This document shows positions 54,815-63,874 of a stretch of DNA of 64,000 bases, piece after piece (positions within the stretch are counted from its first letter, which is position 1; every line of letters starts with the position of its first letter). The stretch is from positions 21,581-85,580 of the forward strand of contig NZ_JAJFUC010000042.1 in assembly GCF_021372645.1 (NCBI RefSeq), in the 5' to 3' direction. A program made the position numbers and the translations under genes. The notes under the pieces were generated by a model. That model saw only the letters and a list, made by a program, of their open reading frames with translations. It made no database searches and was not told where the DNA came from. The DNA comes from Clostridium sp. Lineage in GTDB: Bacteria; Bacillota; Clostridia; Clostridiales; Clostridiaceae.

Positions 54815-56056
54815 TTATATATATTTTTTAATCAAAATTCTTCTAAGCATATCTAATCCAGTCATTGTTGCTTGAAGTCTTATTCTATTTCGATTTCCAT
54901 TAAAAATACATCTTTGAATTGTTACTTCACCTTGAACATAAACACCTACATAAACTAGTCCAACAGGCTTTTTTTCGGTTCCGCCCCCTGGTCCTGCAAT
55001 TCCTGTTGTAACAATACTTACATCAGTTTTAGCTGTCTTTGCAATACCAATTGCCATTTCCCTTGCTGTTTCTTCACTTACAGCTCCATATTTATCTAAA
55101 GTTTCATTCTTAACACCTAATCTATTATGTTTAGCTTCATTAGAATATGTCACAGCACCTTCTAAAAACACTTCAGATATTCCGGGGTAATTTATAAGGA
55201 TACTTGCTATCATCCCACCTGTGCATGATTCAGCAGTAGATATTGTAAGGTTTCTTTCAATTAAAAGCTTAGCTACCACATCTTCTATAGCAATATCTTC
55301 TATTGCATAAACATTATCACCTAATCTTTCTTTAATTTTTTCTTCAATAGGTGCTATTAATTTCATTGCTTCCTCTTCATTATCAGCCTTTGCTGTTACA
55401 CGAAGCATTACCCCTACTTCTTTTGCATAAGGTGCAATAGTAGGATTAGTTTGAGTATCAATCAAATCCTTAAGCTCATCTGCAACAGCACTTTCTCCAA
55501 TTCCTAATATTTTTATCATTTTTGATACTAATATTGAATCAGCCTTCTTTTGAAGATAAGGTTTAACTGTCTCTTCAAACATTGGCTTCATTTCCTTTGG
55601 TGGTCCAGGTAAAATAATCATTATCTTATTATTTTCTTCTATAATTACACCTGGTGCTGTACCATTATTGTTATTTATAATAATGGCTCCTTCTGGAATT
55701 AATCCCTGTTTTAAATTATTTTCAGTCATTTTTCTTTTTCTGAATTTGAAATAACCTTTTATTTTTTCAATTGACTCTTCATCTGGTAATAATTTCTTAT
55801 TAAAATACTTTGCAGCAACTTCTTTTGTAAGATCATCGTCTGTAGGCCCAAGACCTCCTGTTGTTATTATAATATCACTTCTGCTATATGCCTCATCAAA
55901 AGCATGGACAATTCTTTTTTCATTGTCTCCTACGACTTGTTGATAATACATATCTATACCTAAAGTTGCTAATTCCTGAGCTAAATACTGAGCATTAGAA
56001 TTAATTATGTCTCCTAATAAAATTTCTGTCCCTATAGCTATAATTTCTGCTTTCAT
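54815..56056 (-). CDS. cinA: CinA-like protein (competence/damage-inducible; PncC domain)
   Basis: 413 residues. N-terminal MoaB/MoeA-like domain (MKAEIIAIGTEILLGDIINS; TTGGLGPTDDDLTKEVAA; IILPGPPKEMKPMF), then the C-terminal nicotinamide-mononucleotide deamidase domain (TISTAESCTGGMIASILINY; GIAGPGGGTEKKPVGLVYVG). The C-terminal active site with SCTGG is intact, so NMN deamidase activity is likely. The start at 56056 follows AAGGGAA; the frame runs 35 codons upstream without family similarity. Confidence 0.94.
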   Translation of the reverse strand: MKAEIIAIGTEILLGDIINSNAQYLAQELATLGIDMYYQQVVGDNEKRIVHAFDEAYSRSDIIITTGGLGPTDDDLTKEVAAKYFNKKLLPDEESIEKIKGYFKFRKRKMTENNLKQGLIPEGAIIINNNNGTAPGVIIEENNKIMIILPGPPKEMKPMFEETVKPYLQKKADSILVSKMIKILGIGESAVADELKDLIDTQTNPTIAPYAKEVGVMLRVTAKADNEEEAMKLIAPIEEKIKERLGDNVYAIEDIAIEDVVAKLLIERNLTISTAESCTGGMIASILINYPGISEVFLEGAVTYSNEAKHNRLGVKNETLDKYGAVSEETAREMAIGIAKTAKTDVSIVTTGIAGPGGGTEKKPVGLVYVGVYVQGEVTIQRCIFNGNRNRIRLQATMTGLDMLRRILIKKYI

Positions 56057-56170
56057 ATTTATTCCCTTCTTCTTTTTATATTTATTTACAAAACAATCTA
56101 TTGGGGGGCTTTTTAACACTATTGTATTATTAATAATTAATTGTAAATTATTTAAATGCAATAAACACTT

Positions 56171-56260
56171 AAGACCTATCCCATAAAATATTGGATAGGT
56201 CTATAAAGCATATTTTCTTTTTTATAATATGCTATCTCTAAAATCTAATTTAGAGATAGC
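56171..56260. other. Three consecutive hairpins upstream of cinA
   Basis: Stems AGACCTATCC/GGATAGGTCT (56172-56202), AGCATATT/AATATGCT (56208-56233) and GCTATCTCTAAA/TTTAGAGATAGC (56231-56260). The second and third share three nucleotides, so they compete. They sit in the 470-bp gap after the ROK gene, followed on the plus strand by AAAATTTTTT. The rest of the gap, to 56527, shows nothing I recognise. Confidence 0.5.
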
Positions 56261-56527
56261 TTATATAAAAAATTTTTTCATCTCAATCTATTTTAGGCAA
56301 ATACTTAAATCATAAAAAAAACAAAAAGTTTCTTATATAAGCATTTACGCAAAATCAAATTAGCAATATGTATGAGAGGAAAAAATTCATTGCAAGAGAG
56401 CTTCTATACTTCTATTGTATGTATAACCATTCCTGCTTATTCATACTATTAAAAAATTATATATTAATATTATGAAATTCTTTTTGATATTTAAAAATTC
56501 ACTATCCAAAAATTATTTGAATAAATA

Positions 56528-57481
56528 CTATTTATCTTCTGTTTCAAGTAATGCTAATGCTACTGCTCCTATTACTCCTGCATCTATACCTAAACCTGCT
56601 GGAACAATTTTAACTGATTCAGCCATAGACTTAAAACATCTCTTATCAACAACTTTTCTTACTGTATCAAAAACAATCTCTCCTGCCATTGATACTCCAC
56701 CACCAATTATTATTATTTCTGGATCAAAAATAGATACTGCATTAGCAACAGCTATTCCTAAATAGTTTAATGCATTATCAATTATATCTTTGCAAACTAC
56801 ATCTCCTGCTGCAGCTTCTGTAAATACTTCATATGAAGTAACAGTTTCATATTTTCTTAATGAAGTTTCAACTTTACTATTTAATGCTTCTTGTCCTCTT
56901 TTTGCAATTGCAGTTCCTGATGATGTTGCTTCTACACAACCGATATTTCCACAGTTACATCTTGGACCGTCTGGTGCTACTGTCATATGCCCAATTTCTA
57001 ATGCATTTGAAGTGTGTCCTCTATATACCTTACCATTTAGAACAGCGCCTCCTCCTACGCCAGTACTTACAGTAAAAAATACTACATTTTTAGCACCTTT
57101 TCCGACTCCAAGCATATACTCCCCAATGGCTGCAACGTTTGCATCATTATCTAAAAATACAGGTACTCCAAATTTTTTATTTAATGGTTTAACTAAATTA
57201 AAGTTTTTAAATGGAAGATTTGGCGTATAAATTATTGTTCCTTTTTCAGCATCTAAAGGTCCTGGTGAACCAATACCAATTCCCTTTATTTCTTTATAAG
57301 TTGCTGAACCATCCTTGATTACTTTTTCTACAGATTCAATAATTCTATTTAATACAGGAATTTCTCCTTCATTAGCATTTGTTAGCACTGTTGTTTGACT
57401 TATTACGTCTCCATTTAAATTAGATAATGCAGCACTTATTTTAGTGCCTCCTAAATCTACTCCTACAACATACTTTTGCAT
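56528..57481 (-). CDS. ROK-family sugar kinase (glucokinase-like)
   Basis: 317 residues. ATP-binding VVGVDLGGTKISAALSN at the start, GIGSPGPLD, the substrate-site region VFLDNDANVAAIGEYMLG, TVSTGVGGGAVLNG, the ROK zinc motif CNCGNIGCVEA and IIIIGGGVSMAGE. No HTH, so it is a kinase rather than a ROK repressor; glucose is the likely substrate. The start MQKYVVGVD at 57481 is 9 nt after GGAG; a longer frame overlaps that site. Confidence 0.92.
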   Translation of the reverse strand: MQKYVVGVDLGGTKISAALSNLNGDVISQTTVLTNANEGEIPVLNRIIESVEKVIKDGSATYKEIKGIGIGSPGPLDAEKGTIIYTPNLPFKNFNLVKPLNKKFGVPVFLDNDANVAAIGEYMLGVGKGAKNVVFFTVSTGVGGGAVLNGKVYRGHTSNALEIGHMTVAPDGPRCNCGNIGCVEATSSGTAIAKRGQEALNSKVETSLRKYETVTSYEVFTEAAAGDVVCKDIIDNALNYLGIAVANAVSIFDPEIIIIGGGVSMAGEIVFDTVRKVVDKRCFKSMAESVKIVPAGLGIDAGVIGAVALALLETEDK

Positions 57482-57574
57482 AATATAGCTCTCCTTCATT
57501 TAATTTCCCAATAAAAAACAATTTGTTCTAATAAATATTATACTATATTATGTTATGTTAATAAAACCTGTATT

Positions 57575-57826
57575 TTAAATATTATTCTTTGAAACTACTT
57601 TATTTGCACTTATGTAATAGTTCCCAAAATCATCATATTGCGTATAATTAATAATAAATCTATTATCTTGAAGCATTGAATTGATTACATCTATATCTCC
57701 TTTATTGTCTTTATTTATCCTTATTACAAAATTATCATCTTTATCTATTATATTTAAATAATCAAATATATTACTATAATCACTTAATTCCATATTTCCA
57801 CTAATATCCATACTATAATCTGACAC
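57575..57826 (-). CDS. Small acidic hypothetical protein
   Basis: 83 residues, strongly acidic, no membrane segment or cysteine motif; contains DYSNIFDYLNIIDKDDNF and NRFIINYTQYDDFGNYYISA. I do not recognise the family. The start is a GTG at 57826, 7 nt after AAGGAGG; an ATG seven codons upstream would place that site inside the gene. It lies between the ROK kinase and EF-G-like genes, separated from the latter by repeats A10 and B4. Confidence 0.6.
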   Translation of the reverse strand: MSDYSMDISGNMELSDYSNIFDYLNIIDKDDNFVIRINKDNKGDIDVINSMLQDNRFIINYTQYDDFGNYYISANKVVSKNNI

Positions 57827-57874
57827 TGCTTCTTCCTCCTTATACATATAGGGTTAAAACTTTCTATATCATTA

Positions 57875-58014
57875 GGCATATTCTGAAAAATAATAAGTCA
57901 GTATACTAGCCTATTTCGTGTCATTAGGAACTCAACTCACATACGCTCGCTGAATAAGTGATTCCCACAAAATATACATCGCATCTTTGACTTATTACTT
58001 TCTTTATATGCCTT
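57875..58014. repeat. Family A element, long form (A10)
   Basis: Left end GGCATATTCTGAAAAATAAT then AAGTCAGTATACTAGCC; right end TTTGACTTATTACTTTC then TTTATATGCC. About 75 bp of extra sequence lies in the centre. Confidence 0.6.
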
Positions 58015-58089
58015 ATTAAGAATAGTATGCCTTCTACTAAGTGATTTTATCCTATTTAGTTCAATGTAAAATTTTCCTTATTTATTAAA

Positions 58090-58137
58090 GTGAGATAAGA
58101 ACTTATTTAACTCCATCTGAAACTAAAAATCACTTTA
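58090..58137 (-). repeat. Family B element, partial copy (B4) at the EF-G-like 3' end
   Basis: On the minus strand the stop codon runs straight into AAATAAAGTGATTTTTAGTT and TCAGATGGAGTT, the first block of B1-B3. More degenerate sequence extends to about 58030. Confidence 0.5.
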
Positions 58138-60216
58138 TTTTCTTGATTCATTTATACTTTCTATAGCTTTTGATAATTCTGCTTCTGGAACTTCCTCATA
58201 CCTTACAAGTTCTTTTGTGAATGTTCCCCTACCTTGCGTTAATGAACGTAATTCAGTAGCATATTTTCTAACTTCAGCAAGTGGAACTTCAGCTGTAATC
58301 TTTTGTTTCTCACCCTCTGATTCCATTCCAATTACTCTACCCCTCTTTTTATTTATATCTACTATTACATCTCCCATATATTCATTAGGTAGTATAACTT
58401 CTATTTTCATTATAGGTTCTAACAAAATCGAACTAGCTTGTTCAAGCCCCTTTTTGTAGGCTATAGATGTAGCAATCTTGAATGCCATTTCAGATGAATC
58501 CACAGCATGATATGATCCATCATGAAGAGTTGCTCTAAGTCCTATAACTGGACAACTTGCTAAAACACCATGTGCTATACATTCTCTTAAACCCTTTTCT
58601 ACTGCTGGAATAAAATTTCTTGGAACGGATCCCCCAACTACATTATCTATAAATTCTAAATCATCAGCTCCATCACTTCTAGGTTCAAACTTAATGACAA
58701 CATCCCCATATTGTCCATGTCCACCAGATTGTTTTTTATGTTTTCCTTGTACATCGGCAAACCCTTTTATAGCTTCTTTATAAGGAACCTTTTGCAAATT
58801 TAGTACTACGTCTACACCAAATTTACTCTTTATCTTACTTGCAATTATATTAATATGAGTTTCACCTAATCCTGAAATAATAATTTCTGCATTTTCTATA
58901 TCTCTAGATATTTCAAAAACAGGATCTTCTTCTTTTAATTTGTTTAAAGCTTGAGATATCTTTTCCTCATCACCTTTGGCCTGTGGTATTACAGCCATAG
59001 AGCAAACTGCTTTTGGAAAATTCATCTTATCATACATAATCTTAAAATCTGAGCTTGCTAATGTATCTCCTGTGTTTGTGTATTGTAATTTAGAAATTGC
59101 TCCTATATCTCCTGCAATAATCCTTTTAGTTGGTATCTGTGTCTTACCTCTAATAAAGCAAATATGAGAAAATTTTTCACTCTTATCTTTATTAACATTT
59201 AATACTGTCATATCATCCTTTGCTTCTCCTGTTATAACTCTAAAGAATGATATTTTACCTACAAACGGATCTGCAATAGTTTTAAATACTATTGCTGAAA
59301 AAGGTTTATCTTGGTCAAAATTTATGAAAACCTCTTCATTTTTTGAAATATCTAATGCTTTTTGAGAAATTGCATATTCTGGTGAAGGAAAACATTCTAC
59401 TATATCATCAATCAAAGAATCCATTCCTATCACCTTAGTTGCGCTACCACACATAACCGGTGCAATGTCTCCACTAGCACATCCACTTATTAATCCCTTA
59501 TATATTTCTTCATCACTTAATTCACCCTCATTAAAATATTTATCAAGTAAAGCTTCATCTGTTTCTGCTACAGCTTCCATAATCATTTTTTTGCATTTTT
59601 CAACTTCATCCATTAACTCTTTAGGTATGTCTAATATCTCTATCTTCTTTGTTTTAACATCATATATTCTAGCTTGTTTAGATATGATGTTTATTACTCC
59701 CTTAAAATTATCTTCTTCTCCTATTGGATATTGAATTGGAACTACACTTATTCCAAACTTTTCTTTAAGAGATTTTAATACCTTATCAAAGCTTGCATTT
59801 TCTCTATCTAATTTATTTATAAAAATTGTTCTAGGCAATTTAATCTTATTGCAATATTCCCATGCTCTTTCAGTTCCAGCCTTTATTCCTGAAACTCCAC
59901 TAACAACTATCATACCTACATCTACAGCTCTCATCCCTTCAATACATTCCCCTTGAAAATCAGCGTAGCCTGGAATATCTATAATATTTATTTTAACATG
60001 GTCTAATTCAATTGGAGCTACTGAAAGAGCAATGGAAAATTGTCTTTTCTTCTCTTCTGTATCAAAATCTAAAACAGTAGTCCCATCTTCAATCTTCCCT
60101 AATCTATCAGTTATCTTTGAATAATATAAAATACTTTCTGATAAAGAAGTTTTTCCTGTTCCATTATGCCCCATTAATCCTACATTTCTTAAATTTTTAA
60201 TACTATAATCTTTCAT
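58135..60216 (-). CDS. EF-G-like translational GTPase (non-canonical)
   Basis: 693 residues from the ATG at 60216, with the full five-domain EF-G plan. G1 GHNGTGKT (16-23) and G4 NKLD (134-137) are intact. G3 reads DIPGYADF (80-87) where canonical EF-G has DTPGHVDF: the catalytic histidine is replaced by tyrosine. Domain IV contains GGHGQYGDVVIKFEP, SVPRNFIPAVEKGLREC and HDGSYHAVDSSEMAFKIA. This fits the second EF-G class (EF-G2-like) found beside the main fusA; it may act in recycling or stress, not routine translocation. It stands apart from the str operon. The start has weak ribosome-site support (CAGAG). Confidence 0.88.
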   Translation of the reverse strand: MKDYSIKNLRNVGLMGHNGTGKTSLSESILYYSKITDRLGKIEDGTTVLDFDTEEKKRQFSIALSVAPIELDHVKINIIDIPGYADFQGECIEGMRAVDVGMIVVSGVSGIKAGTERAWEYCNKIKLPRTIFINKLDRENASFDKVLKSLKEKFGISVVPIQYPIGEEDNFKGVINIISKQARIYDVKTKKIEILDIPKELMDEVEKCKKMIMEAVAETDEALLDKYFNEGELSDEEIYKGLISGCASGDIAPVMCGSATKVIGMDSLIDDIVECFPSPEYAISQKALDISKNEEVFINFDQDKPFSAIVFKTIADPFVGKISFFRVITGEAKDDMTVLNVNKDKSEKFSHICFIRGKTQIPTKRIIAGDIGAISKLQYTNTGDTLASSDFKIMYDKMNFPKAVCSMAVIPQAKGDEEKISQALNKLKEEDPVFEISRDIENAEIIISGLGETHINIIASKIKSKFGVDVVLNLQKVPYKEAIKGFADVQGKHKKQSGGHGQYGDVVIKFEPRSDGADDLEFIDNVVGGSVPRNFIPAVEKGLRECIAHGVLASCPVIGLRATLHDGSYHAVDSSEMAFKIATSIAYKKGLEQASSILLEPIMKIEVILPNEYMGDVIVDINKKRGRVIGMESEGEKQKITAEVPLAEVRKYATELRSLTQGRGTFTKELVRYEEVPEAELSKAIESINESRK

Positions 60217-60589
60217 CAACTCTGCCAAACCCTTAAGTTACCTTAGAAGCTGGCTTTCACCTGCCTTTCATCTCATAATACTACGCTAGATATAAATCCT
60301 CTTCTAAAATTTAGAATACAGTTCTTCTGATTTTTATCTACGTTACTAATACATTATATGTACTGCTTAACAGTATAATTAATAATTCTATTTTTATTTC
60401 TAAAATCCTTTCCGTTTTCATAATTTTCTGAAAACTTATATTGAGTATATCTTTATTCTTAAATCTCTTAATTAATTTCGAGTTATATTGTAGTCTTAGT
60501 AAAAAAATACTATAATTTATTTATTGATATTCTAATTTACATTTATCATTTCAAAGTCTTAAATGTGCATCCAATGGAGGAATAATTTA
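60217..60589. other. Divergent intergenic region
   Basis: 373 bp between two divergent genes, AT-rich. I see no repeat family member and no RNA gene. Both promoters must be here, but no hexamer pair stands out. Confidence 0.4.
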
Positions 60590-62077
60590 ATGAAAATGAG
60601 AAAAAGTTCTAATAGTTATTATAAAATTTGGTTTACTATACTTGCAATTATCATAACTATCCGAGTTCTATTTATAACTCCCTCAGTAGGTATAGCTGAC
60701 CAAGGTGATTTCAATAGAATAATGACTATTTCTGGTCTATCATTATTAGATTCAGATACAAGTAATCCTAATTTTATTAGATTTTATAATTATATTGTTA
60801 CTGATTATAAAATATCTCATATAGATAATGTTTTTAAAACTATTGTTGGCTCTAGTTTAGGATATTTAGTTGTTTTTATTACTTATACCTGTAAGGTATT
60901 CGGACAAAATGTATTTAAAACTCAATATTTAGCTATTATCTATAGTACCTTATATATTATTACTCTTAGCATAATATTAAATTTTTTAAACATAAAAGAT
61001 AAGGTTAAATTTATATTAGTTTCGTCATTGACATTATTTATTTTTTTTGATGGCAATTACTTAATTTGGTTTAATAGTTTATATGGCGAACCAATGATGT
61101 TAGTTACATTATTACTATTCATTGCATCGGTTTTTAATTACATCCATTATAAATATGTAGTAAAAGGTACAAAAAAAATAATGTCAAAAATAGTGTATAT
61201 ACTACTTATAACATTCTTGTTTTTAGGTTCAAAACTACAAGCTTTTACAGCTTTGCCTTTTGTTATACTTCTTGTTGGTAAAATAATATGGGATAATAAG
61301 CGTACTTTGAATAAAGGCAGTCTAATTAGCTTATGTACACTACTTTGCCTAGTGATTGCTTATCCTGTTGGAATTAGTATGAATAGTGATAGTTTAAATC
61401 TTGATACTGAATATAACTCAGTTTTTTATGGTGTGCTAAATGGTTCGAAAACTCCCGAACAAGATTTAATAGACTTGGGTCTTAATCCAGATATGGCAGT
61501 TGAAGCAGGAAAACATGCTTATTTTCCTACAAACGAATATGTAAAGTATGCTCCTAGTACAAAGATAACAGATCAAGAATTTTACAGTAAGATAAACAAC
61601 GTAAAACTTGCTAAATTTTATTTAACTCATCCTACTAGATTACTAAAAGGCATGGAGTATACTGCAAGCAAATCATTTAATACTAGTACTGGATTAGGTA
61701 AAAACTATCAAAGTTATAGTGAAACTCCAGTTACAGACTTCTATAGATTTACGGGGTGGTCATATTTTAGAAAGAATATGTTACCAAAAAATTTATTCTT
61801 TATAATTTCAGTTTATCTTATAGTATTTTTATTTTCTATTTATAAATATGTTAGCAATAAATCTAATCCTGAAATAAAAATTAAACTACTTTTGCTTTGG
61901 ACTATTATGTTAATAGGCATAATTCAATTTCCAATGCCATTTGTAGGTAACGGCCAAGCCGATACTTCAAAACAATTATTTTTATTTAATTTTATTTTTG
62001 ATGGTTTACTTGTAATTATTTATAGTTATATTTTATTTAAAATTGATGATTTGATTAAACATAAGTTTAAAAAATAA
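60590..62077 (+). CDS. Multi-pass membrane protein, GT-C-like (WsfD-type glycan hexosyltransferase?)
   Basis: 495 residues with about ten to twelve hydrophobic helices. After the first helix an exposed loop has GIADQGDFNRIMTISGLSLL, whose acidic D-x-x-D resembles the catalytic loop of GT-C lipid-linked-sugar glycosyltransferases; DGNYLIWFNSLYGEPMMLVT follows in a later loop. I recall similar proteins being called WsfD-type hexose transferases, but the assignment is tentative. The start at 60590 follows GGAGG. The frame ends within a partial family A word (AAATAACAAGTCAGTATTAC). Confidence 0.6.
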   Translation: MKMRKSSNSYYKIWFTILAIIITIRVLFITPSVGIADQGDFNRIMTISGLSLLDSDTSNPNFIRFYNYIVTDYKISHIDNVFKTIVGSSLGYLVVFITYTCKVFGQNVFKTQYLAIIYSTLYIITLSIILNFLNIKDKVKFILVSSLTLFIFFDGNYLIWFNSLYGEPMMLVTLLLFIASVFNYIHYKYVVKGTKKIMSKIVYILLITFLFLGSKLQAFTALPFVILLVGKIIWDNKRTLNKGSLISLCTLLCLVIAYPVGISMNSDSLNLDTEYNSVFYGVLNGSKTPEQDLIDLGLNPDMAVEAGKHAYFPTNEYVKYAPSTKITDQEFYSKINNVKLAKFYLTHPTRLLKGMEYTASKSFNTSTGLGKNYQSYSETPVTDFYRFTGWSYFRKNMLPKNLFFIISVYLIVFLFSIYKYVSNKSNPEIKIKLLLLWTIMLIGIIQFPMPFVGNGQADTSKQLFLFNFIFDGLLVIIYSYILFKIDDLIKHKFKK

Positions 62078-62395
62078 CAAGTCAGTATTACTAAAGGTAA
62101 TATAAAATATACTCAATAAAAAAATCACTTATTAGATTCTTATGATGTTGGTAAAAATATAATTCAGAGTAACCTCTTTGGCAATGTTTAAGCTAGTTAA
62201 GTAATTCTTAATTAATAAACAAAAAAAATAGGAGTTATAATTACACATTACGCAGATGTAAATTATGCTATGTGTTAATTATAACTCTTATTTAAATTAA
62301 TTTAGATACTAAAAGTAAAAACTTATGAATCTAATCTACTAAAACTAGATACACATTGCTTCATAGAAGAGTGAAAATTCGTGTCAAAATATATA
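62078..62395. terminator. Intergenic region with long VanZ terminator hairpin
   Basis: 318 bp without a gene. 62221-62290 holds arms AGGAGTTATAATT and AATTATAACTCTT, extended by ACACAT/ATGTGT, with eight T on the minus strand, so it terminates the VanZ transcript about 100 nt after its stop. The left end has a family A half-element. Confidence 0.7.
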
Positions 62396-62851
62396 TTATT
62401 GGGAGTTATATCCTATATTGTTAAATAAATAATCTTTACCTACTTTGATGAATACTAAAGTAATGCCTCCAGAAGTGTCAATTATTACATCTCGAATGGC
62501 TCCTTCTCTTCCTTGAATAAACAATTGATGTGTTTCATCAGAGCAAGCATAAAGAAAAACAAATACTATGGTTATGATAATAACATGCTTCATATTAAAA
62601 TATAACTTTAACACATTTAAAACAAGTAATGCTAAAATCATATATTCAAAAAAATGTGCACATTTTCTAACAACAAAGTTAGCAAGATCTCCAAAAAAAC
62701 TATTTACATTTATACCCATATCAGAAAATAAATCTAATAACCCAATGCTTTGAGAATCAGATATTTTAGCTGACTGATTTGACATTACGCATATGACAAT
62801 CATCCAAACAATCAATAAACTCCAATAAATAATTTTTCTTTTGCTATTCAT
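62396..62851 (-). CDS. VanZ family protein
   Basis: 151 residues with about four membrane helices. WSLLIVWMIVICVMSNQSAK, KCAHFFEYMILALLVLNVL and YACSDETHQLFIQGREGAIR with DVIIDTSGG are the VanZ-like signature blocks. VanZ proteins are linked to teicoplanin resistance in one case; most family members have unknown roles. There are no vanA-type genes here, so no resistance claim is made. Start ATG at 62851 follows GAGGAAG. Confidence 0.88.
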   Translation of the reverse strand: MNSKRKIIYWSLLIVWMIVICVMSNQSAKISDSQSIGLLDLFSDMGINVNSFFGDLANFVVRKCAHFFEYMILALLVLNVLKLYFNMKHVIIITIVFVFLYACSDETHQLFIQGREGAIRDVIIDTSGGITLVFIKVGKDYLFNNIGYNSQ

Positions 62852-62909
62852 ATTCTTCCTCATCTACTTCATAATTCTATTAATAAATTTTAGTAACTTT
62901 ATATTTATT

Positions 62910-63347
62910 TTATTCTGACATATATCTATTTATATACGCAAGTGATTCTTCTAATAACTCTTGACCCTTTTCTAGTCCATCAACTTTCATCTCCAAATTA
63001 CAAATTCTTTGGTCAATTTTATACATAAGCTGCTTCATATCTTGCAGTAATTTTGCTTCATATGTCACTTGTATACCCTCATCATCAATGAATATCTTTT
63101 CTGGCGGATACCCACATTTAGTGCATTTTGCATATATACCTTGTTTTTCTAAATTATTAAATACTTTAAATGTATTATTATTACACTTCTTACAACTTGA
63201 TAACATGACAAATTCATAATAACTTACATCATAATAATAAATACTTCCACAATCATTACAGGTTAGCTTTAACTTATTATCTTCTGTTGCCATATGAAAT
63301 TCATTACCACTACATCCATCTTTTTTGCAGACAATAGTTTGTACCAT
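62910..63347 (-). CDS. Zinc-ribbon protein of unknown function
   Basis: 145 residues. Four cysteine pairs make two probable zinc ribbons: CKKDGC with CNDC (about 7-34), and CKKC with CTKC (about 52-78). A helical, probably coiled-coil tail follows (MKQLMYKIDQRICNLEMKVD onward). I do not recognise a named family. Start ATG follows GAGAGGG. It lies about 330 bp from the end of the 16S-tRNA-Ala unit. Confidence 0.7.
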   Translation of the reverse strand: MVQTIVCKKDGCSGNEFHMATEDNKLKLTCNDCGSIYYYDVSYYEFVMLSSCKKCNNNTFKVFNNLEKQGIYAKCTKCGYPPEKIFIDDEGIQVTYEAKLLQDMKQLMYKIDQRICNLEMKVDGLEKGQELLEESLAYINRYMSE

Positions 63348-63557
63348 AATCCTACCCTCTCATAATATAATTTTTTTCGTTATATATCTAACCATAGGCC
63401 AAAATATTAAAATTATATTTTTAAACATATTTTACATTTAAATTATATATTATAATTTCTCTATTGTACACTTTAATAGTTAGTATTTTTAATTCATTTT
63501 ATGAGGTAGTTCTACCATTTTCTCCATTGCTATAATGCAAAGTTCATTTAAATCTAA

Positions 63558-63610
63558 AAATAATTTATGATTAGATATAATTAAAAAATATATCTAATCA
63601 TAAATTATTT
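63558..63610. terminator. Large palindrome downstream of the 16S-tRNA-Ala unit
   Basis: Perfect 22-bp arms, core AATAATTTATGATTAGATAT and its complement, with a 9-nt loop. It lies behind the primary terminator and may be a backup terminator for the rRNA unit. The rest of 63348-63642 is AT-rich without recognisable features. Confidence 0.55.
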
Positions 63611-63642
63611 AAAAATTGTACTCAAATATTATAATTTTCAAA

Positions 63643-63673
63643 TAAAAAAAACTATGAATATAATTCATAGTTT
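63643..63673 (-). terminator. Terminator after tRNA-Ala
   Basis: AAACTATGAA/TTCATAGTTT stem with a 5-nt loop followed by TTTTTTTT... on the minus strand, 5 bp after tRNA-Ala. It closes the rRNA transcript before any 23S gene. Confidence 0.88.
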
Positions 63674-63677
63674 ATAA

Positions 63678-63753
63678 TGGTGGAGATTAAGGGATTCGAA
63701 CCCTTGACCCCCTGCGTGCAAGGCAGGTGCTCTCCCAACTGAGCTAAACCCCC
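63678..63753 (-). tRNA. tRNA-Ala (UGC)
   Basis: 76 nt with encoded CCA; acceptor GGGGGTT/AATCTCC (two G-T pairs), anticodon loop CTTGCAC giving UGC, T arm GGGTTCGAATCCC. It follows 16S by about 120 nt, as in a normal 16S-23S spacer, but no 23S follows. Confidence 0.97.
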
Positions 63754-63874
63754 ATAAGGTTTGAAGGAAAATCCCTCAAAATTGAACAGAATATAAATAT
63801 GATTTAAACAACCTTTGAGTAAGTATTATAATCTATATTACTAATTAGACATCATGCTAACTAGATTTCTCCAT

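Noticed and set aside
56790-57230. 146-residue plus-strand frame opposite the ROK kinase
   Set aside because: Antisense to a gene with all family motifs; its composition reflects the complementary codons.
62396-62851. Glycopeptide resistance locus (VanZ)
   Set aside because: Only a generic VanZ-family protein is present; no vanH, vanA or vanX genes are near.
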